A stretch of DNA of 64,000 nucleotides, from NCBI GenBank assembly GCA_031553775.1, contig JAVBLA010000005.1:62001-126000 (forward strand). Reading direction: 5' to 3'. Position 1 is the stretch's first letter, and each line of letters starts with the position of its first letter. Below, one piece after another: positions 44,106 through 53,281 of this stretch. The position numbers were made by a program, and so were the translations under genes. The notes beneath the pieces were generated by a model. It was not told the DNA's origin. It saw only the letters and a list, made by a program, of their open reading frames with translations, and ran no database searches. The DNA comes from JAISFI01 sp031553775 (lineage in GTDB: Bacteria; Bacteroidota; Bacteroidia; Bacteroidales; Azobacteroidaceae).

Positions 44106-45878
44106 TTATTTTACAAAAGCTTTCAGCAACACCGCTTTTTCTTTTCCTTCATTCATCAGTTTATAAGAAACAGCTCCGGCGGGAATAACAAAAGTTTCTG
44201 CGTAATTGAAACGTTGCGTCATACCTTCTGAGGTTTCCAGTAACACGGAAGAACCTTCTACCAGCATCCAGACATGGCATTTTTCATTGGTTTCCTGTTT
44301 GAGTTCTCCATCGAATGTGTAGCGGTGTACATCGTAAAAATGGGATGGATGAGTGGGTAAATGTTCCAACATATAACTGTCTGTCTGCTCCAGGACGTAT
44401 GATTTGGAGATGAATTCTTCCTGGATTCTTTTGCCCTGGCGGGAAAAATCGGCATTTTTCATTCCGTGTTCTATGTTGATGGGACGTGGACGTCCATCGA
44501 GATCCAGACGTACCCAGTCGTACATTTTAAAAGTGAAAATATAGGGAGCGCTACTGATCTCCAGTACTAAGTTGTCTTTTCCCGAAGCATGAATGGTTCC
44601 GTTCGGTATCAGGAAAAAATCATGTTTCCGGGCCGGATGCTTTTGTACATATTTTTCTATATTGATTGTTTTTGCATTTTTCTCGCTATATAACAATTCC
44701 TGATGAAATTTTTCAGGATCGAGACCTTCCTGAAATCCCAGATAGACCGATGGCGTTCCTTTGCTATCGAGGATATAGTAAGTTTCGTCCTGGGTAAAGG
44801 GCATTCCGAATTCCTTTTGAATATAATCCGTTCGCGGATGACACTGTACCGACAGGTTTCCTCCGTCGAAAGTATCCAGGAAGTCGAAGCGGATGGGAAA
44901 ATCGTACCGGAAACAACCGGCGCAATCTCCCAGTACTTCTTCATAGTTGTTGTACATCAGGAAATCGAAAGATACTTCTAAACGGTAATCATCGCTTTCG
45001 AACATCAACCCGTTTTCCAACACCATCAGTTCAAACGACCAGGCCAGATTATCCACTGCCGGATTAAGTCCGCCGATATGATCCAGCATCCAGGTGCCAC
45101 CCCAGGCTCCGGGTTCGAACCAGGGACGTACACGGAAATAGTTCCGGCTCATGCGGGAAAGACCCTTACGCAGCTCATCGCCCGGCATCCAAAGAATTTG
45201 ATCCGGACGTTGGCCATCGACGATACAATCGATCCGGGATAAAATACGGGCTTTGTGTTCGTTCAGCACTATCCAGTCAACAAAATAAGAGCGTTTGTAC
45301 ATTTCCCTGGAATCGTACAGGCGGTTTGCGCCTAAATTGAATACAGATCCCGCTCTCATGCGAAATTGCAACTCATTCTTGGGAAGATCTACATACACTA
45401 ATGGAGCCTGCCAGCCTGCCAAAGCAGCCCCACAACCCAGCAGAATATTGATGTCCGATTGAGAATCAGGCTGTAGCTTATGCAATTTTTCCAATTCAAA
45501 CCAATCTTCCAGTTTTTTATCCGTGATCCGGCCGAATATGGAATCTTTTTCCCCCAGATAGGGCGCTATTATTAGATCGATTTCTTCGGCAGACTTCATT
45601 GCCGCATCTGTATGCTGCCAGGCTACTTTTAATCCTTTCTTTTCGAATATTTCATTCAAAATTTTCTCCAGGTGGTTCCATAAAACACCGGTATATCCAT
45701 CGATCACTACTGTTTTCCGGTCGGCAATCCATGCTGCCAGACTTTCCGCCCCCGACTGTATAATTCCGCTTCCCAAAGGAAATGCAGGATATATATCATA
45801 CTTCCCTTTTCCGGTAGAATGTGCCTTTGCAGGCGCTAAAAACTGGGATGTTTTCCGGATTTGCTTTTTTTCTTCCAT
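44106..45878 (-). CDS. Class I mannose-6-phosphate-isomerase-like protein with long N-terminal domain
   Basis: 590 residues, longer than ordinary ManA (about 390). From about residue 215 it matches class I mannose-6-phosphate isomerase: metal-site segments around CHPRTDYIQKEFG, VYLGFQEGLDPEKF and IPNGTIHASGKDN, then the DWVRLDLDGRPRPINIEHG pattern and a cupin tail. The first 210 residues are distinct and resemble a degenerate nucleotide-binding fold (VVIDGYTGVLWNHLEKIL), without a clear Walker A. Cytosolic; no signal. In the mannose locus it would isomerise mannose-6-phosphate, or a free sugar, to a fructose form. The divergent GntR gene at 46053 is its likely regulator. Confidence 0.78.
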   Translation of the reverse strand: MEEKKQIRKTSQFLAPAKAHSTGKGKYDIYPAFPLGSGIIQSGAESLAAWIADRKTVVIDGYTGVLWNHLEKILNEIFEKKGLKVAWQHTDAAMKSAEEIDLIIAPYLGEKDSIFGRITDKKLEDWFELEKLHKLQPDSQSDINILLGCGAALAGWQAPLVYVDLPKNELQFRMRAGSVFNLGANRLYDSREMYKRSYFVDWIVLNEHKARILSRIDCIVDGQRPDQILWMPGDELRKGLSRMSRNYFRVRPWFEPGAWGGTWMLDHIGGLNPAVDNLAWSFELMVLENGLMFESDDYRLEVSFDFLMYNNYEEVLGDCAGCFRYDFPIRFDFLDTFDGGNLSVQCHPRTDYIQKEFGMPFTQDETYYILDSKGTPSVYLGFQEGLDPEKFHQELLYSEKNAKTINIEKYVQKHPARKHDFFLIPNGTIHASGKDNLVLEISSAPYIFTFKMYDWVRLDLDGRPRPINIEHGMKNADFSRQGKRIQEEFISKSYVLEQTDSYMLEHLPTHPSHFYDVHRYTFDGELKQETNEKCHVWMLVEGSSVLLETSEGMTQRFNYAETFVIPAGAVSYKLMNEGKEKAVLLKAFVK

Positions 45879-45925
45879 GTTGTATGTCCAAGAAAAGATT
45901 CAATCTAAAATTATTATTGAATATT

Positions 45926-45948
45926 ATATGTATATATGTATACACATA
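45926..45948. promoter_or_regulatory. Candidate GntR operator, TGTATACA palindrome
   Basis: The segment TATGTATATATGTATACACA contains the palindrome TGTATACA (45937-45944) in the divergent gap between the isomerase-like gene and the GntR gene. The position fits a shared operator. Binding is inferred. Confidence 0.4.
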
Positions 45949-46019
45949 AATATTGTGCAAAGTAAATAGTTTTATTCAGGAAATCCAAAACAAACCAATG
46001 ATTTCTTTGATATTTAGGT

Positions 46020-46027
46020 TAACTTTG
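46020..46027 (+). promoter_or_regulatory. -7 box TAACTTTG of the GntR gene
   Basis: Perfect TAnnTTTG match 26 bp before ATG 46053. Confidence 0.6.
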
Positions 46028-46052
46028 CAGCAGAATATTAAAATACCTGGCA

Positions 46053-46784
46053 ATGAAAATATCATTAGACTATAACAGTCATGTACCTTTGTACATACAA
46101 ATAGAAGAGCAGATCCGGCAGGAGATCAAAGACCCGTCTTACAAAAAAGGGAAAAAATTGCCGAATGAAGTGGACCTGGCCATGCAACTGGGCGTTTCCA
46201 GAAGTACCATGCGCCAGGCGATCAACAAACTGGTATATGAAGGTTTACTGATCCGGAAAAAAGGAGTCGGTACCATTGTTGCCGACACTGCAATTACTTC
46301 TAAAGCCGGGAACTGGTTGAGTTTTTCACAGGAAATGAAAGCCATGGGTATGGAGGTAAAAAACTATGAAATGTTTATCGGATGGGTAAAACCCTCTGAT
46401 GAATTATGCCGATTTTTCAATATTAAGGAAGATACGAAAATCCTGAAATTAGAAAGACTCCGGGGAAATCCGGAAATTCCTTTTGTTTATTTCATTTCTT
46501 ATTTCAATCCCAGGATCGGACTGACGGGTAACGAAGATTTTTCGCGTCCTTTATACGATATCCTGGAAGATTACAATACAATCGTCAAACTCTCGAAAGA
46601 AGAAATCAGCGCACAAACGGCCGACCGGCTGTTAGCAGAAAAATTGGAAATCAAAACAGGCGACCCTATCCTGAAACGAAAACGTTTTGTATATGATCCC
46701 GGGGGACGGCCGGTGGAATGGAATGTGGGGTATTACCGGGCTGATAGTTTTGTTTATACTATTGAATCGGAAAGAAGTATTTAA
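46053..46784 (+). CDS. GntR-family regulator with UTRA ligand domain (HutC type)
   Basis: 243 residues. The N-terminal winged HTH (about 8-75) shows PLYIQIEEQIRQEIKDPSYK, LPNEVDLAMQLGVSRSTMRQ and AINKLVYEGLLIRKKGVGT, all typical of GntR. The UTRA ligand domain follows (about 90-235). HutC-type members repress sugar or amino-acid catabolic genes until a sugar phosphate binds. It is divergent from the isomerase-GH92-MFS genes with a palindrome in the gap, so it is very probably their regulator. Confidence 0.9.
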   Translation: MKISLDYNSHVPLYIQIEEQIRQEIKDPSYKKGKKLPNEVDLAMQLGVSRSTMRQAINKLVYEGLLIRKKGVGTIVADTAITSKAGNWLSFSQEMKAMGMEVKNYEMFIGWVKPSDELCRFFNIKEDTKILKLERLRGNPEIPFVYFISYFNPRIGLTGNEDFSRPLYDILEDYNTIVKLSKEEISAQTADRLLAEKLEIKTGDPILKRKRFVYDPGGRPVEWNVGYYRADSFVYTIESERSI

Positions 46785-47014
46785 CACTTCTTTACATAAT
46801 TTATTTCTATCAATACGCTATCAGGCATTGCCGGAACTATGATTTCCGCTTGGTTCTCCGATAAGTTATTCAAAGGAAAACGGAATGTTCCTGCATCGAT
46901 TTTTGGTATTTTGAATACCGTTTGGAAGAGTCGGCGCCTTTTGGATATCAATATCCGTACTTCCTTTTGTATTAGCTTTGTTTGTGTGGGAAACAAGATA
47001 AAATGTACGTCGTA
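46781..47014 (-). pseudogene. Unrecognised antisense reading frame, possible gene remnant
   Basis: A frame open for 77 codons on the minus strand ends in KKC and has no ATG; the only candidate start is TTG at 46996. It contains strand-like sequence (GTFRFPLNNLSENQAEIIVP, AMPDSVLIEINY) that reads like the end of an exported beta-sandwich protein, and it is closed by TAA upstream. I recognise no family. It fills much of the 366-bp gap between GntR and the HTH pair, so it may be a decayed C-terminus or chance. Confidence 0.3.
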
Positions 47015-47058
47015 TTACAAAAAGAGACGACCCATTTGCAGATATTCATAAAAAAATA

Positions 47059-47066
47059 TACCTTTG
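47059..47066 (+). promoter_or_regulatory. Possible -7 box TACCTTTG of the HTH gene pair
   Basis: Matches TAnnTTTG, 85 bp before ATG 47151. Confidence 0.45.
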
Positions 47067-47150
47067 AACATTTTTATCCGATTTAGAGCATACCTATGCC
47101 GGATTATACCGCATGTACAAACAGAATATCCACATTAATGCTATTTTGCT

Positions 47151-48110
47151 ATGCTAAGAACTGTCCATGACTATTTAATCGAAGCCCTTAAACTGCATAC
47201 ATCTGAAAACAAAAACGTAGTTGATACACTTATTCGCATAACTCCTATGAGCAAAGAAGCAGCTTACAGGCGTTTAAGGGGGGAGAATCCGTTTTCTCTG
47301 TCAGAAGCTTGCCGTATTTCAGAAACCTTGGGACTATCGATAGACAAAATGGTTGGAATAGACAAGAAAGATAATTATATGTTCCACCTCACACAAGTGT
47401 TCAATGAAGACCCTTTTGAGAAATACTGCGAATTACTGGAGAAGGCTTTGTTAGTATTTGACAGTCTGAAAGAAGATCCCGAAACCACGTTCTATTTTGC
47501 CGGGACCAGGGTTCCCAATACTCTTTATTTCAGATATCAGTTTCTTTCCAAGTATTCTTTCTTCAAATGGTTCTACCAGGCGTCGTATTCGCATAAAACT
47601 ACAATGCGTCTGGAAGACGTTGTTATTCCTCAAAAAGTCCAGGATATCCAACAAAAACTATATCAGGCTTCTCTTCGTGTGGATTCTACCTTTATTGTTG
47701 GCGACGACTTAATTTTATCCATCATTAATGATGTGAAGCATTTTGCATCTATCGATCTGTTGAAGCCGGAAGAAGTAGCTGAATTGAAAAAGGAAGTGCT
47801 TTCCTTACTAGACGACGTAGAAGAACTGAGCAAAACAGGAAGTTTCAGTACCGGAAAAAAAGTATCTCTGTATGTGTCGAATGCATATTTTGATTGTAAC
47901 TACTGTTACCTGACAGGAAAAAGATTCAAAGCATCTACCATTTATCTATTTGGGATCAATCAATTAGACTGTATAGATCCTGTTATCTGTGAATATCAAA
48001 AACAATGGATCGACTCTCTGGTTGCCCATTCTACGTTGATTTCGGGAAGCGGCAAATTACAGGGAACCATTTTTTTCGACCAGCAACGGAAGCTATTAAA
48101 CACTATTTAA
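47151..48110 (+). CDS. HTH regulator-like protein, first of a paralogous pair
   Basis: 319 residues. About residues 25-72 form a helix-turn-helix of the Cro/C1 or BetR type (TPMSKEAAYRRLRGENPFSL followed by SEACRISETLGLSIDKMVG). The remaining 240 residues are mixed helical and have no family I recognise; they contain TFYFAGTRVPNTLYFRYQFL and YFDCNYCYLTGKRFKASTIY. No membrane segment. The next gene has the same length and organisation and about a third of residues in common, so the two arose by tandem duplication. They are likely co-transcribed (35-bp gap). A DNA-binding regulator with a sensing domain is the best guess. Confidence 0.65.
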   Translation: MLRTVHDYLIEALKLHTSENKNVVDTLIRITPMSKEAAYRRLRGENPFSLSEACRISETLGLSIDKMVGIDKKDNYMFHLTQVFNEDPFEKYCELLEKALLVFDSLKEDPETTFYFAGTRVPNTLYFRYQFLSKYSFFKWFYQASYSHKTTMRLEDVVIPQKVQDIQQKLYQASLRVDSTFIVGDDLILSIINDVKHFASIDLLKPEEVAELKKEVLSLLDDVEELSKTGSFSTGKKVSLYVSNAYFDCNYCYLTGKRFKASTIYLFGINQLDCIDPVICEYQKQWIDSLVAHSTLISGSGKLQGTIFFDQQRKLLNTI

Positions 48111-48145
48111 CAAGATTATATAAAAAATAAAACTCATCAATCAAT

Positions 48146-49105
48146 ATGCAAACGGTTCACGATGGATTGATATCCATGCTCAAGTCTATATCAAAAGGAG
48201 GAGAAAATCCGGCTAATATATTAACCGACCTGCTCCCTATAAGCAAAGAAGGTGCATACCGGCGATTACGGGGAGATATGCAATTAACCATGGATGAGGC
48301 AATTATTCTGGCAAAAAAAATGGGAATATCGATCGACAATCTGATCGAGGTGAATAAGAAGGAGAAATATGTATTTCATATCTCCCCTTTCAGCATAAAC
48401 TCTTCCCTGGAAGAATATTACCAGACCCTGGCGGATATTATGGCATCCTACAATTTCCTGAGAAACGATGCACAAGCATATAGTTACATTGTGGGGAGAG
48501 TATTTTCTCCCGGCTTTTATTTCAAGTACAAGGAATTAACCAAATACACATTTTTCAAGTGGATTTATCAGGTACATAATCAGACTAAATATACTCCTAT
48601 GTCCGACATTTCTGTACCTGCAAAATTTGAACAAATCTTCCAGCCCTTCATAGAAGCAACAGAACAGGTACCAACTACCTTTATATTGAACGATGTAATG
48701 TTTAGCGCTATAGCCAAAGACCTCCTTTATTATTTCACTATCAGGTTACTGACAAAAGAAGAGGTTGAAATACTGAAAGAACAGATACTCCTGATGATCG
48801 ACGACATGGAATATATAGCAACGAATGGCCGGTATAAAAATGGAGCTGCAGTTTCAATATATATTGCCGAAACTTATTTCGATGCTTCCTATCACTATAT
48901 TAAAGGGAACGAATTTGAAGCCTGCGGCGTAGGAGCCTATGGCTTGAATTTCCTTTCCTGTGTAAATAACCAGGTTTGTAACAACTTTAAAGTCTGGATA
49001 GAATCCCTGATCAAATACTCAAACTCAATCACTCAAAGCGGGGAAATTTACCGGTTGGCATTTTTCAACGAGCAAAGGGAAAAGATACGTAATGTTATTG
49101 TCTGA
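48146..49105 (+). CDS. HTH regulator-like protein, second of a paralogous pair
   Basis: 319 residues, the same length as its upstream paralogue. The HTH is again near residues 25-72 (LPISKEGAYRRLRGDMQLTM then DEAIILAKKMGISIDNLIEV). Shared C-terminal landmarks are the F(F)KWxYQ motif near residue 140 (TFFKWIYQVHNQ here, SFFKWFYQASYS in the first) and YFDxxYxYxxGxxFxA near 250. The sensing part is divergent, as expected if ligands or partners differ. No signal peptide or membrane span. Transcribed with 47151, ending about 95 bp before ridA. Function not recognised. Confidence 0.65.
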   Translation: MQTVHDGLISMLKSISKGGENPANILTDLLPISKEGAYRRLRGDMQLTMDEAIILAKKMGISIDNLIEVNKKEKYVFHISPFSINSSLEEYYQTLADIMASYNFLRNDAQAYSYIVGRVFSPGFYFKYKELTKYTFFKWIYQVHNQTKYTPMSDISVPAKFEQIFQPFIEATEQVPTTFILNDVMFSAIAKDLLYYFTIRLLTKEEVEILKEQILLMIDDMEYIATNGRYKNGAAVSIYIAETYFDASYHYIKGNEFEACGVGAYGLNFLSCVNNQVCNNFKVWIESLIKYSNSITQSGEIYRLAFFNEQREKIRNVIV

Positions 49106-49151
49106 TTCATAAATTTCCGGAAGATACCAGCTAATACTGCAATCAATTTTG

Positions 49152-49159
49152 TATTTTTG
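49152..49159 (+). promoter_or_regulatory. -7 box TATTTTTG of ridA
   Basis: Matches TAnnTTTG, 42 bp before ATG 49201. Confidence 0.5.
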
Positions 49160-49200
49160 TCCGGAACTAAGATGAATAGAATCAAAATAAATACCAATCA

Positions 49201-49584
49201 ATGAAAAAAGCAATTACAACCCATCAGGCCCCGGCCGCTATCGGCCCATACAGTCAGGGTATCAGTGCCGGTAACATCGTTTTTTTATCCGGTCAGTTAG
49301 GAATCGATCCATCTACAGGAAATTTTGTTTCGGAAGATGTGAAGGAACAAACCCGGCAGGTTTTCCGGAATATTGAAGCAATCCTGCAACAGGCAGGCCT
49401 GTCATTCCATGAGGTGGTAAAAACCACGGTTTTCCTGGCCGATATGAACGATTTCGCCGCCATGAACGAAATCTATGCCGGTTATTTTAAAGAGCCCTAC
49501 CCTGCCCGCTCTACTGTTGCTGTTAAAACCTTACCCAGGAACGGATTGGTAGAAATAGAAGTAATTGCCGTCAACAATCGATAA
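49201..49584 (+). CDS. ridA: RidA-family enamine/imine deaminase
   Basis: 127 residues, the usual length of RidA (YjgF/UK114). It hydrolyses reactive 2-aminoacrylate-type enamines released by PLP enzymes, preventing damage. The N-terminus HQAPAAIGPYSQGI, the stretch VFLSGQLGIDPSTG and the C-terminal segment PARSTVAVKTLPRNGLVEIE with the catalytic arginine in PARST are present. Cytosolic trimer in the family. It has its own -7 box and lies 22 bp before the helicase gene. Confidence 0.93.
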   Translation: MKKAITTHQAPAAIGPYSQGISAGNIVFLSGQLGIDPSTGNFVSEDVKEQTRQVFRNIEAILQQAGLSFHEVVKTTVFLADMNDFAAMNEIYAGYFKEPYPARSTVAVKTLPRNGLVEIEVIAVNNR

Positions 49585-49605
49585 CAGGAGAATACCATAC
49601 TTCGA

Positions 49606-51984
49606 ATGGAAGAATTATTAAACCAGCTTAACCAAAGTCAGCGGGAGGCCGTAGTCTATAACGACGGGCCTTCTTTGGTTATTGCAGGAGCCGGATCGGG
49701 AAAAACGCGGGTATTGACCTATAAAATTGCCTATCTGGTCCGTCAGGGAATTCCGGCTTATAATATATTGGCCCTCACTTTTACTAACAAAGCCGCCCGG
49801 GAAATGAAAGAGAGGATCTCTGTTCTGACAGACGATAATGAGGCACGGAGATTATGGATGGGTACATTCCACTCTATTTTCTCCCGGATACTCAGAAGAG
49901 AAGCCGGCCGGATCGGTTATGCATCCGATTTTACCATCTATGATGCTTCCGACTCCAAAAACCTGATCAAATCCATTCTGAAAGATCTTCAATTAGACGA
50001 TAAATTATACAAACCGGGGATGATCCAATCGAGGATCTCCAATGCCAAGAATGCCTTGTTTACCCCGGAGCAATATGCCTGTAATAAGGAAATCATAGAA
50101 ACCGACCAGGCAGCAAAAGTTCCCGAACTCAAGAATATCTATCAGATCTACTGGAACCGTTGCCGCAATGCAGGTGTTATGGATTTCGACGATCTGTTGT
50201 TATACACCAACCTGCTCTTCCGCGACCACCCTGATATCCTGGAACGGTACCAAGAACAGTTCCGTTTTATTCTGGTCGACGAGTACCAGGATACCAACTA
50301 TGCGCAGCATTTAGTTGTCCAGCAGTTGGCCCAACAACATCACCGGGTGTGCGTAGTGGGCGATGATGCCCAAAGCATCTATTCCTTCCGGGGCGCCAAT
50401 ATCGGTAATATCCTGAACTTCCGGAAAGTATATCCTGAAGCGAAATTATTCAAACTGGAACAGAACTACCGCTCTACACAAACTATTGTCAATGCGGCCA
50501 ACTCATTGATATACAAAAATGTAGATCAGATACATAAAAAAGTTTTCTCCGAAAAGGAAAAAGGCGATAAAATCCAGGTGATCGGTGCTTATTCCGATTA
50601 TGAAGAAGGATATGCCGTTGCCGCCAGGGTGGCAGAAATGCGTATGCTCAAACAGTATAACTACAGGGATTTTGCCATTCTCTACCGCACCAATGCGCAA
50701 AGCCGGATCTTCGAAGAAGCCCTGAGAAAACGGAGTATTCCCTATAAAATTTTCGGAGGATTGTCTTTTTACCAACGGAAAGAGATCAAAGACATTATCA
50801 CTTACTTCCGGATGGCCGTGAATCCGCATGACGAGGAAGCACTGAAACGCACCATTAATTATCCATCGAGAGGGATAGGAGATACTACGGTCGGCAAAAT
50901 CGGTGCGGCTGCCATTACACACAACGTCAGCCTCTGGCAAATACTCTCTGATCCCTTGAAATACAATTTACCGGTCAACGCCGGAACTGCCGGAAAATTA
51001 GCCGGATATAAAAACCTGATCCTCTCTTTTGCCGCCAAAAATCTGCAAGAAAATGCCTATGAAACCGGACGCTACATTATGCAGGAAACCGGTATTGTAG
51101 GAGAATTGTATGCGGACAAAACGCCCGAAGGACTCAGCCGGATCCAGAATATGGAAGAATTGCTGAACAGTTTGAAAGAATTTGTCGAAAACCGGCAGGA
51201 AGAAGGAATCGAAGGAATCAAACTGACTGATTTTTTAGCTGAAATTTCCCTGATGACCGATCAGGATACCGATACAGACGAAATTCCCGATTGGGTAACA
51301 CTGATGACCGTTCACTCTTCCAAAGGATTGGAATTCAAGAATGTATTTGTAGTAGGAATGGAAGAAGACCTTTTCCCTTCATCCATGGCAAGAGAGGAGG
51401 CCAAAGGAATTGAAGAAGAAAGAAGGTTGTTCTACGTAGCTATTACCCGGGCAGAAGAAAGCTGCATTTTGAGTTATGCCAAATCCAGATTCATCCATGG
51501 GAAAACCGACACCAGGCGGCCTAGCCGCTTTCTGAAAGATGTCGATGCGGAATACCTGAAGATACCGCTGAGTATGGAACAGGAAATAACAACAGCAGAG
51601 CCTATGCAAGGCAAACTCGACCGGAACTTTTTTGAACGAAAAACCGGGAACTCCTCCTCAACGGGATGTGAATCACCGGCTCATACTTCCGGAAAAAACC
51701 GGGTACAACGGGAAAAAGAAACCTATACTCCACCTTGGGAAAAAGAAAAGACAACTGCACCTCCGGCCAAATTATCCAAAGTGGAAATACCCGCTGCGGC
51801 TTCCGTCGCACAGATCGGCGAGTTATCTGTTGGAAATACAATCATGCACGAACGGTTCGGTATGGGGAAAGTCACTGCCCTGGAAGGCGATAAGGAAAAT
51901 GCCAAAGCAACGGTTGAGTTTGAGAGTTTTGGGAAGAAACAATTGCTGCTCAAGTTTGCGAAATTCATAATAGTTAAAAATTAA
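49606..51984 (+). CDS. UvrD/PcrA-type DNA helicase
   Basis: 792 residues. A superfamily 1A 3'-5' helicase used in repair and replication restart. Walker A GAGSGKT (28-34), motif II LVDEYQDTN, motif III VGDDAQSIYSFRGA, and the downstream motifs LEQNYRSTQ, TVHSSKGLEF and RRLFYVAITRA are all present. The C-terminal tail (about 690-792) is poorly conserved and low-complexity, then ends in a Tudor-like segment (GNTIMHERFGMGKVTALEGD) as in PcrA. The last residues (IVKN) and the stop codon lie in an arm of repeat element C. A uvrD or pcrA symbol cannot be separated by sequence alone. Confidence 0.93.
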   Translation: MEELLNQLNQSQREAVVYNDGPSLVIAGAGSGKTRVLTYKIAYLVRQGIPAYNILALTFTNKAAREMKERISVLTDDNEARRLWMGTFHSIFSRILRREAGRIGYASDFTIYDASDSKNLIKSILKDLQLDDKLYKPGMIQSRISNAKNALFTPEQYACNKEIIETDQAAKVPELKNIYQIYWNRCRNAGVMDFDDLLLYTNLLFRDHPDILERYQEQFRFILVDEYQDTNYAQHLVVQQLAQQHHRVCVVGDDAQSIYSFRGANIGNILNFRKVYPEAKLFKLEQNYRSTQTIVNAANSLIYKNVDQIHKKVFSEKEKGDKIQVIGAYSDYEEGYAVAARVAEMRMLKQYNYRDFAILYRTNAQSRIFEEALRKRSIPYKIFGGLSFYQRKEIKDIITYFRMAVNPHDEEALKRTINYPSRGIGDTTVGKIGAAAITHNVSLWQILSDPLKYNLPVNAGTAGKLAGYKNLILSFAAKNLQENAYETGRYIMQETGIVGELYADKTPEGLSRIQNMEELLNSLKEFVENRQEEGIEGIKLTDFLAEISLMTDQDTDTDEIPDWVTLMTVHSSKGLEFKNVFVVGMEEDLFPSSMAREEAKGIEEERRLFYVAITRAEESCILSYAKSRFIHGKTDTRRPSRFLKDVDAEYLKIPLSMEQEITTAEPMQGKLDRNFFERKTGNSSSTGCESPAHTSGKNRVQREKETYTPPWEKEKTTAPPAKLSKVEIPAAASVAQIGELSVGNTIMHERFGMGKVTALEGDKENAKATVEFESFGKKQLLLKFAKFIIVKN

Positions 51985-52100
51985 GAGTTAAGAGTTGGGA
52001 TTCTTCGAATCTCTGAATGAGAACCATCATTTCAATCCTTTTGTTGAATGGAAGTGTTGCTTCTCCGAATTCCGTCAATTCTTAACTCTTAACTCTTAAT
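51971..52100. repeat. Inverted-repeat element C with TTAAGAGTTAAGA arms
   Basis: The left arm 51971-51997 and right arm 52077-52100 are complementary. The core begins GGGATTCTTCGAATC and its further sequence aligns with the reverse complement of element A. It lies between the helicase and nspC genes on the same strand, and the nspC -7 box starts only 9 bp after it. Confidence 0.8.
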
Positions 52101-52108
52101 TTATTCTG

Positions 52109-52116
52109 TATCTTTG
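52109..52116 (+). promoter_or_regulatory. -7 box TATCTTTG of nspC
   Basis: Perfect TAnnTTTG match 19 bp before ATG 52135. It excludes a TTG start inside it at 52114. Confidence 0.65.
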
Positions 52117-52134
52117 CAGCAAACTAGAAAAAAC

Positions 52135-53271
52135 ATGATCAACAATATCGAGACTCCCTGTTATGTATTGGAAGAAGATTTATTCCGAAAGAATTTATCG
52201 TTGATCCGGTCTGTGAAAGAGCAGGCGGGCATTGAAATAATCCTGGCCTTCAAAGCTTTTGCTTTGTGGAAAACATTTCCGATAATCAGGGAATATATGC
52301 CGTATTCTACTGCCAGTTCGATATACGAGGCACAGCTTGCATTCGAGGAAATGGGGAATCCGGCGCATACCTTCTCTCCGGCCTACACCGAAAAAGATTT
52401 TACTGTTATTTTGCAATACAGTAGCCACATTACTTTTAATTCGTTGAATCAGTTCGAGCGGTTTTATCCGATGACACAGGCAAACGAAAAAAAAGTTTCC
52501 TGCGGTTTGCGGATCAATCCGGAATATTCGGAAATCGGCACGGATTTATACAATCCATGCGCACCGGGCTCACGGTTCGGTGTAACAAGTGATCAGTTAG
52601 GAGATCAACTTCCTGCAGGTGTTGAAGGACTACATTTTCATACTTTATGTGAATCCAGTTCATACGATCTGGAAAAAACGTTGCGGGTGGTAGAAGAAAA
52701 ATTCGGCCGGTACCTGCCGCAAATCCAGTGGCTCAATATGGGAGGCGGTCACCTGATGACCCGGAAAGACTATGATACGGAACACCTGATCCGGCTGTTA
52801 CAGGAATTCCGAAAAAAATACCCGAACCTGCAACTTATCCTGGAACCGGGCAGCGCTTTTGCCTGGCAAACCGGATACCTGATCTCTTCCGTGGTAGATA
52901 TCGTAGAAAACCAAGGGATACAAACCGCTATTGTAGATGCTTCTTTTACCTGTCACATGCCTGATTGCTTAGAAATGCCGTATAAACCCGTTATACGCGG
53001 TGCATATCAGGAACCGGTAGCAGGAAAACCAACCTATAGGATCGGCGGAAATTCCTGCCTGAGCGGTGACTTTATGGGCAACTGGTCGTTCGACCGGCCT
53101 ATTCAAATCGGCGACAAGATCATTTTTGAAGATATGATCCACTATACCACCGTTAAAACCAATATGTTCAACGGTATCCCCCACCCTTCGATCGCCCTGC
53201 TGAAGAGCAACGGAAAGGTAGAGATGCTCAGGGAATTCGGATACGAAGATTATAAAAACCGGATGGATTGA
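52135..53271 (+). CDS. nspC: Carboxynorspermidine/carboxyspermidine decarboxylase
   Basis: 378 residues from ATG 52135; the in-frame TTG at 52114 overlaps the promoter. This PLP enzyme of the alanine-racemase fold decarboxylates carboxyspermidine to spermidine, the final step of the carboxyspermidine route common in Bacteroidetes. Seen are the PLP lysine in AFKAFALWKTFP (K40), FHTLCESSSYDLEKTLRVVE, LNMGGGHLMTRKDYD, LEPGSAFAWQTGYL, and GNSCLSGDFMGNWSF with the second active-site region. Cytosolic. Convergent with the ABC exporter operon. With speA it supports polyamine synthesis. Confidence 0.9.
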   Translation: MINNIETPCYVLEEDLFRKNLSLIRSVKEQAGIEIILAFKAFALWKTFPIIREYMPYSTASSIYEAQLAFEEMGNPAHTFSPAYTEKDFTVILQYSSHITFNSLNQFERFYPMTQANEKKVSCGLRINPEYSEIGTDLYNPCAPGSRFGVTSDQLGDQLPAGVEGLHFHTLCESSSYDLEKTLRVVEEKFGRYLPQIQWLNMGGGHLMTRKDYDTEHLIRLLQEFRKKYPNLQLILEPGSAFAWQTGYLISSVVDIVENQGIQTAIVDASFTCHMPDCLEMPYKPVIRGAYQEPVAGKPTYRIGGNSCLSGDFMGNWSFDRPIQIGDKIIFEDMIHYTTVKTNMFNGIPHPSIALLKSNGKVEMLREFGYEDYKNRMD

Positions 53272-53281
53272 AAACAAGGTA

